A stretch of DNA of 27,344 nucleotides, from assembly GCF_000090795.2 (NCBI RefSeq), contig NW_003546252.1, positions 248,460 through 275,803 of the forward strand, read 5' to 3'. A program made the position numbers and the translations under genes. This DNA comes from Amphimedon queenslandica (lineage: Eukaryota > Porifera > Demospongiae > Haplosclerida > Niphatidae). The notes beneath the pieces were generated by a model, which searched no databases, was not told the origin of the DNA, and was given only the letters and a program-made list of their open reading frames with translations. Positions 1-8,119 of the stretch are shown here, in pieces (the stretch's first letter is position 1; each line of letters opens with the position of its first letter).

Positions 1-2
1 GA

Positions 3-2009
3 AAAGAAGTCATTGTCACTCCCAGACCTTACTGTTCACCTGATCCATCTGGCCCCAACTATGAGCAGTATTGTCGTCAGTCTCTAATGAAGTGCAAGCC
101 ATTCAGAGATATCAATGAACTCAAGTCTGGCTATGATACCTTCACTGAAGCATATGTTGGATTTTTACAGTCTGGAAATGTTCGAAGATCACTGGAGCAA
201 GATATATTCAGACTGCAACAACACCAGTCATCATCAGATGCTGTTGAAGATGAAGAGGTATGAACTTTAATTTTTCTATTATTGTTATTATTATTATTAT
301 TATTACAATTATTAAAGAAAATGTGAATTTTTATTTCATCATATTTATTTAATACATTTTTATGGGAAACATCTCAAGAGGAACAGCAGCAGAATCAACA
401 ACAAAGACCTCAAGAGGAATGGATGTTGATCTGCCAAAGAACCAGTCAACTTGAGCCAAGCAACACTACTGAGGAGGAGCATGATTGGGCAGAAGCAGCA
501 AGATCATACCCTGATATTGATAATGCTCCCCATTTCATTGCTCAAGGAAGACAGAATACCAGATACACTCCATTTACTACCTCTGCTACTCCTAACAACC
601 TTCAGGGAAGATAGTTGGAAGTGTACACCACTGTCAGGCAGCACTTTGAGAGTACCAGTCAAGAACCACTCCACATCATCATCAATGGTACTGCTGGTAC
701 TGGTAAATCATACCTTATCAACTGCTTGAGGTTGTTGTTAGGTGGTAGTGTCAGAGTAGCAGCACCAACAGGAGTGGCATCTTTTATCATTGAAGGAAGG
801 ACACTCCATAGTCTCCTGCATCTTCCAGTGAGAGGTGACTTTAAGGAAATGGAAGGAAGCAATCTCCAAAAGATGCAAGATGAATTGTCATCTACCAAAT
901 ACCTTATCATTGATGAGATGTCAATGGTGGGGAGGAAGATTTTTGGTATGATTGCTAGGAGATTAAGGCAAGCATTTCCTAGCAAGTCACAAGTTCTGTT
1001 TGGTGGTTGCTCTGTTTTTTTATTTGGAGACTTTGGCCAGCTGCCACCAGTAATGGACCTTCCTTTATACACTTCTGTCACACGTTCAGATCTATCAGAC
1101 CAGGGGTACAGAGCATACAGTCAGTTTGAGACAGCATTCACTCTGACCCAAGTAATGAGGCAATCTGGACAAAACACTGATTAGATCAAATTTCGTGACA
1201 TCTTACAACGTCTGAGAAATGGAGACACAACAATGGAAGATTGGAACCACCTCATGGAACAAACACCAACTAGAGTACATGATCAGTCTTCATTTGTTAA
1301 TGCTCTTTGACTGTTCCCTACTGTTGAAGCTGTTGTTAATCACAATGTTGCTATGTTACGTGAGTGTGGTCATCCTATTGCTACCATCAAGGCAGTACAC
1401 ACTGGAGCCAATGCAGCCAAAACTCCACCTGATGATGCTGGTGGCTTGGAACCAGTTGTGATGCTAGCAAGAACAGCAAGAGTGATGCTAACTAGCAACT
1501 TGTGGGTTGAAGTGGGATTAGTTAATGGAGCAATGGGAACAGTTGAAGCTATCTGCTACAAGGAAACCATGCCTCCTCATCTACCAGTGGCTGTCATGGT
1601 ACGGTTTGATCATTACACTGGACCAACTGTGCATGATGGAACAGTACCAATCACTCCAATACGTCATAATTGGTCTTCTTCAGGTGGTCAGTGTTCACGC
1701 CTTCAACTACCACTCAAGCTAGCATGGGCAGTGACAATCCACAAGTCCCAGGGGCTCACTCTCGACAAAGTGGTCATTGATGTAGGAAAGAAAGAGTTCT
1801 CTTGTGGATTAACATTTGTTGCCTGCTCAAGAGTGAGAAAGTTGAAGGATATACTGTTCATGCCACTATTTCCTCTCCCAAGACTCAAGAGCATTGCTAA
1901 TAATAAACGTCTTCAGGAAAGGAAAGAAGAAGATCAACGTCTGCTTAGTCTTCAGGAAACAACAGCTGAACCAACTATTGAAGACACATCTCACATGGAG
2001 TGGATATGA
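3..2009 (+). pseudogene. Helitron-type PIF1 family DNA helicase, C-terminal half, decayed
   Basis: Superfamily 1 helicase of the PIF1 class, which unwinds DNA using ATP and forms the C-terminal half of Helitron Rep-helicase proteins. One frame runs from base 3 to the stop at 2007-2009. Seen in order: a Pro/Tyr-rich linker (YEQYCRQSLMKCKPF), a putative intron 258-380 (AG|GTATGA to AAGAG, phase 0), Walker A (NGTAGTGKSYL, about 681-712), Walker B (YLIIDEMSM, about 900-925), FLFGDFGQLPPV (about 1018-1050), then motif V (AVTIHKSQGLTLDKVVIDVG) and motif VI (TFVACSRVRKL) before the end. Three in-frame stops break it: TAG 612-614, TAG 1182-1184 and TGA 1308-1310. The frame is otherwise conserved, so it decayed recently. 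The Rep nuclease part would lie left of the window. A stand-alone PIF1-like element is an alternative to Helitron. Confidence 0.85.
258..380 (+). other. Putative spliceosomal intron in the helicase gene
   Basis: GT at 258 follows codon GAG and AG at 379-380 precedes codon GAA in the same frame. The interior is AT-rich with a (TTA)n run at about 281-306 and contains stops. Joining the flanks gives an uninterrupted acidic/Gln-rich stretch (VEDEE then EQQQNQQQRPQEEW). This is inferred from sequence only. Confidence 0.55.
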
Positions 2010-2110
2010 CACCTCCAGTATCAGCTAATGCCACCTTCTTAATAAGATTAGTCTGCATGCACAATCATTGTTTTATTTAATGTACATTTAACAATTTTTT
2101 AACCTCTCTC

Positions 2111-2280
2111 TCTTTCTACCTTAATCTACTTTTAAAAAATTCACACTGATTCCTTCATACATGTAACATGCACTCTCTCTTTCCTCTTTCTACCTTAATC
2201 TACTTGTAATTCACACTAATTCCTTCATACATGTAACATGCACTCTTTCCTCCTATACTTTAATCTACTTGTAAATTCAC
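2111..2280. repeat. Degenerate tandem repeat, about 65-74 bp units
   Basis: The core TAATCTACTT recurs at 2122, 2196 and 2261, with a weaker fourth copy near 2316. Each of the first units carries CACTRATTCCTTCATAC followed by ATGTAACATGCACTC. Periods are 74 and 65 bp. The array is strongly pyrimidine-rich on the plus strand. Confidence 0.75.
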
Positions 2281-2682
2281 CCTCTATCCTTACTGATTCT
2301 TTCTTACATAATCATAAATCTACTTCTTTCTTTATATTACTTGAATACATTACTCATTCTTAATTGTCACTTTAGATTATTCCTCATCAGGAAATTGTTC
2401 ACAAGAGAGTGAGGAAATTACTGCTGGTACTAGATGTAGAAGTCTTAACAGGGTGCTCAGTGCTACTAGTAAGTTAGCTGTAACAGTTACTTGCTTGTAG
2501 TGCTGTTCATGCCAGTAGTTTTATGTAAACTGAGAGTAATGCAGATGTAATCTACATAGTCTACTGCAATGGCTGACTACTGAGGTCATATGTGTTCATG
2601 TATACACATGCAGTTTTCAGTGCTGGCAGTAGAGCTATAGTTGCCCTTAAAACTAAGTTCCGTCAGTTGGGAGCTATAGTTG

Positions 2683-2706
2683 CTGTAATGCTGTTCAGCA
2701 TTACAG
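2683..2706. repeat. Perfect 10-bp hairpin followed by CTAG
   Basis: The arms CTGTAATGCT and AGCATTACAG flank a 4-nt loop. CTAG begins 2 bp after the hairpin (2709-2712) and is followed by T. Helitron 3' ends carry a hairpin and CTRR, with insertion before T. The spacing here is shorter than usual, so assignment as the Helitron end is tentative. Confidence 0.4.
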
Positions 2707-3060
2707 TGCTAGTTGCCCTGTGGATTTGCAGGGACTAGGAGACATACTCTAGTACCAGCATAGTCAATTGCCTTTTATTAGAGGTACCCATCATTTTTAA
2801 CCAAATTTATATTTTTATACAATCTGTAGGAGGGTGGTAGGTGTTGGGGGGCCAGCATGTGGTGTCACCGATTAGCGATGGTGACGGCTATTACACTTTC
2901 ATCAATGAAAGTGTACAAGTACACCACAAAAAATTACATTATTGAGTTTGTGAACTGTATTAATCAAAGCTTACATTTGTTATTCAACTTAGTATATTCA
3001 AATTTCATTATTTGTCTTTGTGAACTTTATTAATCAAATCATGATTTCAACTTAGTATAA

Positions 3061-3085
3061 TTGGGGCGAGCATGAGCGAGCCCCA
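3061..3085 (+). repeat. GGGGCGAGC repeat family, copy 1
   Basis: TTGGGGCGAGCATGAGCGAG continues into a CCCC that can pair with the opening GGGG. It is followed by a C-rich (CCCT)n tract and a GTATGTACGTACG-type microsatellite (about 3100-3140). Related copies lie at 3523-3566, 5551-5595, 21931-21967 and 26549-26573 in this window. Confidence 0.7.
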
Positions 3086-3522
3086 CTCAGGCGAAGTCTC
3101 CCCCCCCCTCCCTCCCTCCCTCTGTATGTATGTACGTACGTCTCCAGTCACGCCTATTCTGGTCACACCCATGTGTGCACTGCTCTCTATTTAAAATCAA
3201 TGATCTAATGCGGTAACATTCTGATGAAATATTTTCATTGGTGTGGGTGTGGTTGCAATGAAACAAAATGGCGACTATCAAGAAACCAGCTCGAGCAAAT
3301 CTTACTGAAGCTTACTTGCAGCAAATAAGACTGATCTGTTGTCCAGGCACTTCTCCAGCAAAAAGAAGTTAAGAAAGCAGATATAAATCTATAGCAGTAC
3401 TGTGCTTAGCTATACAGTTAAATTATGTTTAAATTGCAGGTGGGGTTCTTTGCTAATAATAAAGGTAGGAGAGCAAGCTATAAAATTGTCTTCCAATGGG
3501 CCATGCATGCAAGTCAGTGTAT
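3086..3522. other. Non-coding stretch, possible short exon
   Basis: Contains the microsatellite noted above and a short plus-strand reading frame (ATG at about 3269, 34-35 codons, MATIKKPARANLTEAYLQQI, ending TAA-adjacent near 3371) with no recognisable homology. Nothing else is supportable. Confidence 0.35.
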
Positions 3523-3566
3523 GCTCGTGCTCGCCACTCAATGTCCTACATTCGTCTAGTTATATT
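3523..3566 (-). repeat. GGGGCGAGC repeat family, copy 2 (reverse orientation)
   Basis: Read on the minus strand it is TAACTAGACGAATGTAGGAC, then ATTGAGTGGCGAGCACGAGC. It lies 8 bp downstream of the stop codon of the minus-strand coiled-coil gene and is in the same orientation as the copy at 5551-5595, so the two bracket the coiled-coil/OB-fold gene pair as direct repeats. Confidence 0.7.
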
Positions 3567-3573
3567 ATAATAG

Positions 3574-4370
<797 letters not shown>

Positions 4371-5449
4371 ATGGAAAAGAAAAGGTATACTCCTGTCAAG
4401 AGAGCGCTATCATATGACGTGCACGAGTTAGAAATTAGTGACAATGTCACCATAAACGGCAAAGTTATTGAGCTATTAGAAGTCAAAAACAAGGACAAAT
4501 GTAAATATTTCAGTGGTAAATTGTCAGATGGCATTAACTCTGCTAGATTTGTGTCGTTTGAACTAAATTTAAGACCATCAATTGAGAAGCTCCACCATGA
4601 CAAATCTCCCATTGCTCTAAGTGGATGTCGTGTCCAGCAAAGTAAATTTGACTCATCATTGGAGATAATGACAAGCAAGCACTCTACAGTGGAACAGTCT
4701 CATAAAAATTTAAAATTGATGATGAAGATATAAAGACCAACCCTGTTATCACAATTGACGAACTACAAACTACCAGTGTTAATCAACATGTCTCAGTGAT
4801 TGGAAAAATCATACGAATAGAAGCACCTGTGGAAGTAAATACTAAGGCTGGTAAGAAGCTACAGAAGCAAGATTGTTTCATACGAGATAGTGATTCAACA
4901 TGTAGAATTGTTCTCTGGGAGAGTAATGTTGGTATACTGGAGAAGAATAAAAGTTATAAATTGGTCAAGTTTCTCGTTTGGCCATATGATGGTGTGAAAT
5001 ACTTATCTTTGTGTGATAGTTCTACTTTTGAAGCTATTTCAGGTATTGAGGAAATAAGCGATGATGATGATACACAGTATTTTGAAGAACCTCAGCCAGC
5101 AGTGTCAGTTGTATGTGGAGAGATAATTGCAGTGCTAAGCACTACTGACTATGTAAGCTGTGTGAGCTGCACAGGAACTGTACACAGCATCAATGGTATC
5201 TTAGGCCAATTTACACATTGCAATGCTACCATCAAACTGAAGAGTTGTAACAGTAGCAAGTCAGCTAGAATAGTAGTAGCAAGTGGCACTAAGAAATGGC
5301 ACCACACTGCATACAATGAAGAGTTAGAGGTGATTATAAAAGATGAACAAGGTGAATCTCTGGAAGAAAAGCTATTAAATATTGATACAATAACAATTCA
5401 TTACAACACTAAAAACAATGTAATTAAACAAGTTGAAAAGCATCAGTAA
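4371..5449 (+). pseudogene. RPA-like multi-OB-fold ssDNA-binding protein, one frameshift
   Basis: Resembles the large subunit of replication protein A, which binds single-stranded DNA through OB folds; RPA-like genes also occur inside some transposons. ATG at 4371 starts the frame. Blocks seen: a first OB-like barrel (VTINGKVIELLEV to IALSGCRV, residues about 25-100), a second (VSVIGKIIRIEAPV, DSTCRIVLWESNVGIL, GVKYLSL, about 135-210) and an acidic linker (ISDDDD). A third OB-like block follows with four cysteines arranged like a zinc site (SCVSC and HCNATIKLKSC). A 1-bp loss in the A run at 4704-4708 shifts the frame: frame 1 ends at 4733 and the second frame is open from 4706 to the stop at 5447-5449. 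One added base would join them into about 360 residues. A sequencing error is the alternative to true decay. Confidence 0.7.
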
Positions 5450-5515
5450 CTTTGAATGTATTATGCATTGTCAAAATGTCATGCATCACATCATTATCAT
5501 TTGAAAAATATTCAA

Positions 5516-5537
5516 TAATAATAATAATAATAATAGA
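5516..5537. repeat. (AAT)n microsatellite
   Basis: About seven AAT/TAA units directly left of the GGGGCGAGC-family copy at 5551-5595. A similar (AAT)n lies beside the copy at 21931. Confidence 0.85.
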
Positions 5538-5550
5538 AATATGTCCTGCG

Positions 5551-5595
5551 ATGCTCAGGCTCGTCCCCTCAATGTTCTGCATTTGTCTAGTTATT
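5551..5595 (-). repeat. GGGGCGAGC repeat family, copy 3 (reverse orientation)
   Basis: Plus-strand text ATGCTCAGGCTCGTCCCCTC, then AATGTTCTGCATTTGTCTAG and TTATTATT. It aligns base for base over about 40 bp with copy 2 at 3523-3566, about 2.03 kb away in direct orientation. The two enclose the divergent coiled-coil/OB-fold pair. Confidence 0.75.
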
Positions 5596-5696
5596 ATTAT
5601 TCTTTATGCACAATGCACAAGGAATGAGGTAGGAAGTTTCTGCTACAGGTAGCTTAATAACAGTAATTATGTTCACTTTGCATCTAGATTTTACAG

Positions 5697-5821
5697 ATTG
5701 TCTAGTGAAGAAGTGTGTGCATCCTAGAGCATACAAATGGGTGGAATGTGAAGTGTGCTCTAGATGGTTTCATCAAATGTGTTGGTTTTACAAAAAAATA
5801 TTGCTAATAGAAAGTTTCTGA
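5697..5821 (+). pseudogene. PHD-finger fragment 1
   Basis: After a TTTTACAG acceptor-like site, the frame starting with TGT at 5699 encodes CVHPRAYKWVECEVCSRWFH then QMCW, the core of a PHD zinc finger (W-V-x-C-x-x-C-x-x-WFH-x-x-C). PHD fingers bind histone tails and are common cargo in animal transposon proteins. The frame stops at 5819-5821, before the last cysteine pair, and the first pair is incomplete, so this is an exon fragment or a remnant. Confidence 0.5.
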
Positions 5822-5958
5822 ACAATAATTTCATTTAAACTTGTACATTCTCATGTGCTAGGCTATTATAAAACGATTGATTTAAATATAAATGGGCGTG
5901 GTCCGATTATAGATGACAGTGCTTCATCAACTTTCTTATATTTTTTTGTCTATTGAAA
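5822..5958. other. Short spacer with duplicated upstream motif
   Basis: Holds GGGCGTGGTCCGATTAT at about 5893, which recurs as GGGTGTTGGCCGATTATT at about 6264. In each place it is followed some 50 bp later by a run ending AAAATGCAA, so the leader of the ORF at 5959 appears duplicated upstream of the second PHD remnant. Confidence 0.4.
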
Positions 5959-6174
5959 ATGCAAAGCAGCAGTTCTTCTGATAATTTAAGTAGCCGCATC
6001 AAGCAACTATTAGAACATCACAAAAAGTGGAAAGTTTATGGAGCATATAATTTTGACGACCTTTGTCCAATGAAAAATCTTATTGCCCATAATTACGTAC
6101 TTTTGGATGACATTTTGTTTTTATTTTTTCTTAAGAACAAAAGAAACATGTACGAAGTAAGGTCCATGTTTTAA
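5959..6174 (+). CDS. Small hypothetical ORF, 71 codons
   Basis: ATG at 5959 gives MQSSSSSDNLSSRIKQLLEH, then a basic stretch and a hydrophobic segment (LLDDILFLFFL, about residues 49-59). No family recognised. It may be a first exon of a PHD-bearing element gene: it lies between two PHD remnants and shares its leader with the second. Coding status is uncertain. Confidence 0.25.
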   Translation: MQSSSSSDNLSSRIKQLLEHHKKWKVYGAYNFDDLCPMKNLIAHNYVLLDDILFLFFLKNKRNMYEVRSMF

Positions 6175-6360
6175 ATAGTCAATGACTTGAGTTTATCACT
6201 GTATTGCACAATAGCACAAAAAGTATGTACAAACAGAAAAAAATATTTTTGGTATCCAAAAATGGGTGTTGGCCGATTATTAATTGCCTACTCTTCTTGT
6301 TTCTTCACAAAATGCAACAGTTATTAATTCCAGTTGATCCAGTTATAGTGATGTTGTCAG

Positions 6361-6510
6361 GAATGTCATTTAAAAGCTAACAATGATGAGGATTTATGGA
6401 TCGGATTCGACTCATACAGTAACAGGTATCAGTATACATGTTGGGGATTAGCCAGGATACCAGCTAATGATTACTGGTCATGTCCTGAATGTGAATGCCA
6501 TATATCCTGA
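6361..6510 (+). pseudogene. PHD-finger fragment 2, truncated by a MITE
   Basis: The frame 6361-6510 encodes NDEDLWIGFDSYSNRYQYTC, then WGLARIPANDYWSCPEC. The ND-x-x-LWI, GL-x-x-IP and YWSCPEC blocks are those of a PHD finger, but the usual C-D-x-C of the core reads F-D-S-Y and WFH is lost, so zinc binding would fail. The stop TGA (6508-6510) lies inside the tRNA-bearing MITE that begins at 6498, so the element cut this coding sequence. Confidence 0.5.
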
Positions 6511-6583
6511 AATAAATGCTGGGTGCCAATAAAAGCGAGGTTAGGAAAAAGGAAAGCATAAATACACAAATCTAGCCTTACAA

Positions 6584-6671
6584 GAGCATGGATGCCTTGT
6601 ATCTAGATACCTCCTTAAGCTTCCTGAAATTACTTGCATGAGGTCCCGGGTCCAAATCCCACTGTTGGCTC
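6584..6671 (+). other. tRNA-like module inside the MITE
   Basis: Contains the pol III B-box-like GGTCCAAATCC (6649-6659) within CCCGGGTCCAAATCCC, positioned as a tRNA T arm. GAGC at 6584 and GGCTC at 6667 can pair as part of an acceptor stem. The anticodon and D arms are not clean, so it is not a working tRNA. It corresponds to the clearer module at 27098-27178. Confidence 0.5.
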
Positions 6672-6684
6672 AAGTTTTAATTTA

Positions 6685-6878
6685 CTGTATACTGGTTTAT
6701 TTGTGTAGTGAAATATTTTCGCAAATTTTGCGATTTCTTGCTCAGTCGCATAATTTTTTCACCACAAAATTCTGCATTCCAATGCCACGTGGTGCAGTCT
6801 GCAAGCTATTAAAGAAATCTTAGAATTGCAAGATTTGTGAAAATTTGCTACCGCAAAAATAAACCAGTTAGTATACAG
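6685..6878. mobile_element. 194-bp MITE nested in the tRNA-bearing MITE
   Basis: The ends CTGTATACTGGTTTATTT and AAATAAACCAGTTAGTATACAG are inverted repeats (4-nt indel), flanked by TA on both sides (6683-6684 and 6879-6880). TA duplication fits Tc1/mariner-type mobilisation. It has no coding capacity. Confidence 0.8.
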
Positions 6879-6955
6879 TATTTTTAAAAATTTTTCTGAG
6901 GTCCAAATGTCATTTCAAGAAATAGGCATTCTGGCTTTTATTTCACGAAATACGG

Positions 6956-7555
6956 TAATAATTGTTATTGATATTACATAACTATTAGCAGAAATGCCAA
7001 AAAGAAAAGATTTTGACCATGTATAAAAAATATTTTATAGCTTTTAAGTTTGCAGGATTTACTGAACAAAGCATCAACTGAAGGGGCACAGGGACTCCTT
7101 TAACTACAAATATTTTATTATTCTTTTGAATTTGTAGATCCCTGTAATTCTGAAAAATTACCATTTTTTGTATTACCTTATGACGGAATTGCCCCGTCCT
7201 TCATTATGTTTAAGAGCATTATTTTAATATTTCATTTGCTCTAATATCTATGATTTTATCTACACTGGCCTTTTTTGGAGTAGAATTTGGTGTGTCATGA
7301 GGAATGCTATTTTGTAAAACCTCATAAAAATCTTGCCATTAAAGTAAGTATAATACAATATCAATTAGCAAAAATTCCGAGGGCACTTGAAGTCTGAAGC
7401 TTCATTTGAACCACCATAATTTTGAATAAAAGTCATCAGAAACACTTTAAATCACATTAAGGAAACTCCATTGAGCATAAAAAATTACTCTGAACCACCA
7501 ACAATGAAGCGCCCATAACAAAAGCAAAACTATTAGAGTAATTAGAGATTATAAG
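6956..7555. other. Mostly featureless AT-rich DNA
   Basis: Apart from one possible minus-strand terminal exon (7219-7338), I see no gene, hairpin or repeat of note. Confidence 0.5.
7219..7338 (-). other. Possible terminal exon, unknown protein
   Basis: On the minus strand an open frame of 39 codons reads WQDFYEVLQNSIPHDTPNST then PKKASVDKIIDIRANEILK and a TAA at 7221-7219. Composition is polar and protein-like, and GGCAAG just inside it could be an acceptor. No homology recognised and no partner exon found; it does not match the expected C-terminus of the synthetase gene to its right. Confidence 0.2.
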
Positions 7556-8111
7556 CAGACATGGGCCAAACAGTTAAGCACTTCTGCTTATGAGCACTTT
7601 CAGCACTTTTTGTAAGTACTTGAAGGTGCTAGCAAGTATTATCATATTGCAATGACTTGTACTTAAGCTCTTTTTAATGTAAACACTTCAAAGCACTTTT
7701 AAAGCACATTATAAGCACTAATGCTTGTTTCTTTTATCAGTTAATACAAAGCATAACATACATACGTTTGAGACCTGCTTTCAGTTTAACCTTTAAAGAT
7801 GGCCACAACCACTACAAAGCTACCAAATTTTATTACTTTTATCTACTTGAGGATTTGAGTGGTACTTTCAGAGCCTAAGTGCCATAAACATTACCTTAAC
7901 TTATAGATGCAGTGCTTTACTTGTGCTTTAAGCACTTTCAACAGTGCTTTACGTACTTCTTGAAGCACATTCTTTATTATAGCATTAGTGCTTGTGCTTA
8001 ACAAGTGCTTTAAGATGTGCTTGAAGCACATTGCTAAATTGAAGTATTTGAGCCTGGCTTATGCTTAAGCAATGATGTCCTTCAAGCATTTTAAGTGCTT
8101 GTCCATGTTTG
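7556..8111. mobile_element. hAT-type non-autonomous foldback element, 556 bp
   Basis: It starts CAGACATGGGCCAA and ends (reverse complement) CAAACATGGACAAG. It is flanked by ATTATAAG (7548-7555) and ATTGTAAG (8112-8119), an 8-bp target duplication with one mismatch. Both arms are packed with AAGCACTT (left) and its complement AAGTGCTT (right), likely subterminal transposase-binding repeats, so single strands can fold over several hundred bases. No coding sequence. Confidence 0.8.
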
Positions 8112-8119
8112 ATTGTAAG

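Larger units (their letters stand above)
2010..3060. other. Non-coding, repeat-bearing stretch after the helicase
   Basis: No convincing gene. It holds pyrimidine-rich tandem units (2111-2280), a direct repeat of the motif GAGCTATAGTTGC (near 2632 and 2671), a perfect 10-bp hairpin at 2683-2706, a second 10-bp hairpin at 2893-2914, and two imperfect direct copies of an AT-rich unit of about 45 bp (2949-2997 and 3019-3059). A short open stretch at about 2380-2470 ending at a GTAAGT-like donor could be an exon but has no recognisable homology. Confidence 0.5.
6498..6955 (+). mobile_element. tRNA-bearing TA-type MITE, copy A (with nested MITE)
   Basis: The left end CCATATATCCTGAAATAAATGC and the right end GGCTTTTATTTCACGAAATACGG are imperfect inverted repeats; TA follows the right end (6956-6957). 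Removing the nested MITE (6685-6878 plus one TA) leaves about 262 bp, against 259 bp for copy B at 27009-27267, to which it aligns along its length in opposite orientation. It carries a tRNA-like module at 6584-6671. Confidence 0.75.

Noticed and set aside
659-1081. 140-codon minus-strand frame
   Set aside because: It lies opposite the PIF1 helicase Walker A/B region, which is clearly coding on the plus strand.
5452-5652. 66-codon hydrophobic plus-strand frame
   Set aside because: It consists of an (AAT)n microsatellite (poly-Ile) and the dispersed repeat at 5551.
6638-6823. 61-codon plus-strand frame
   Set aside because: It runs from the tRNA-like module into a nested MITE, so it is a chance frame over two elements.
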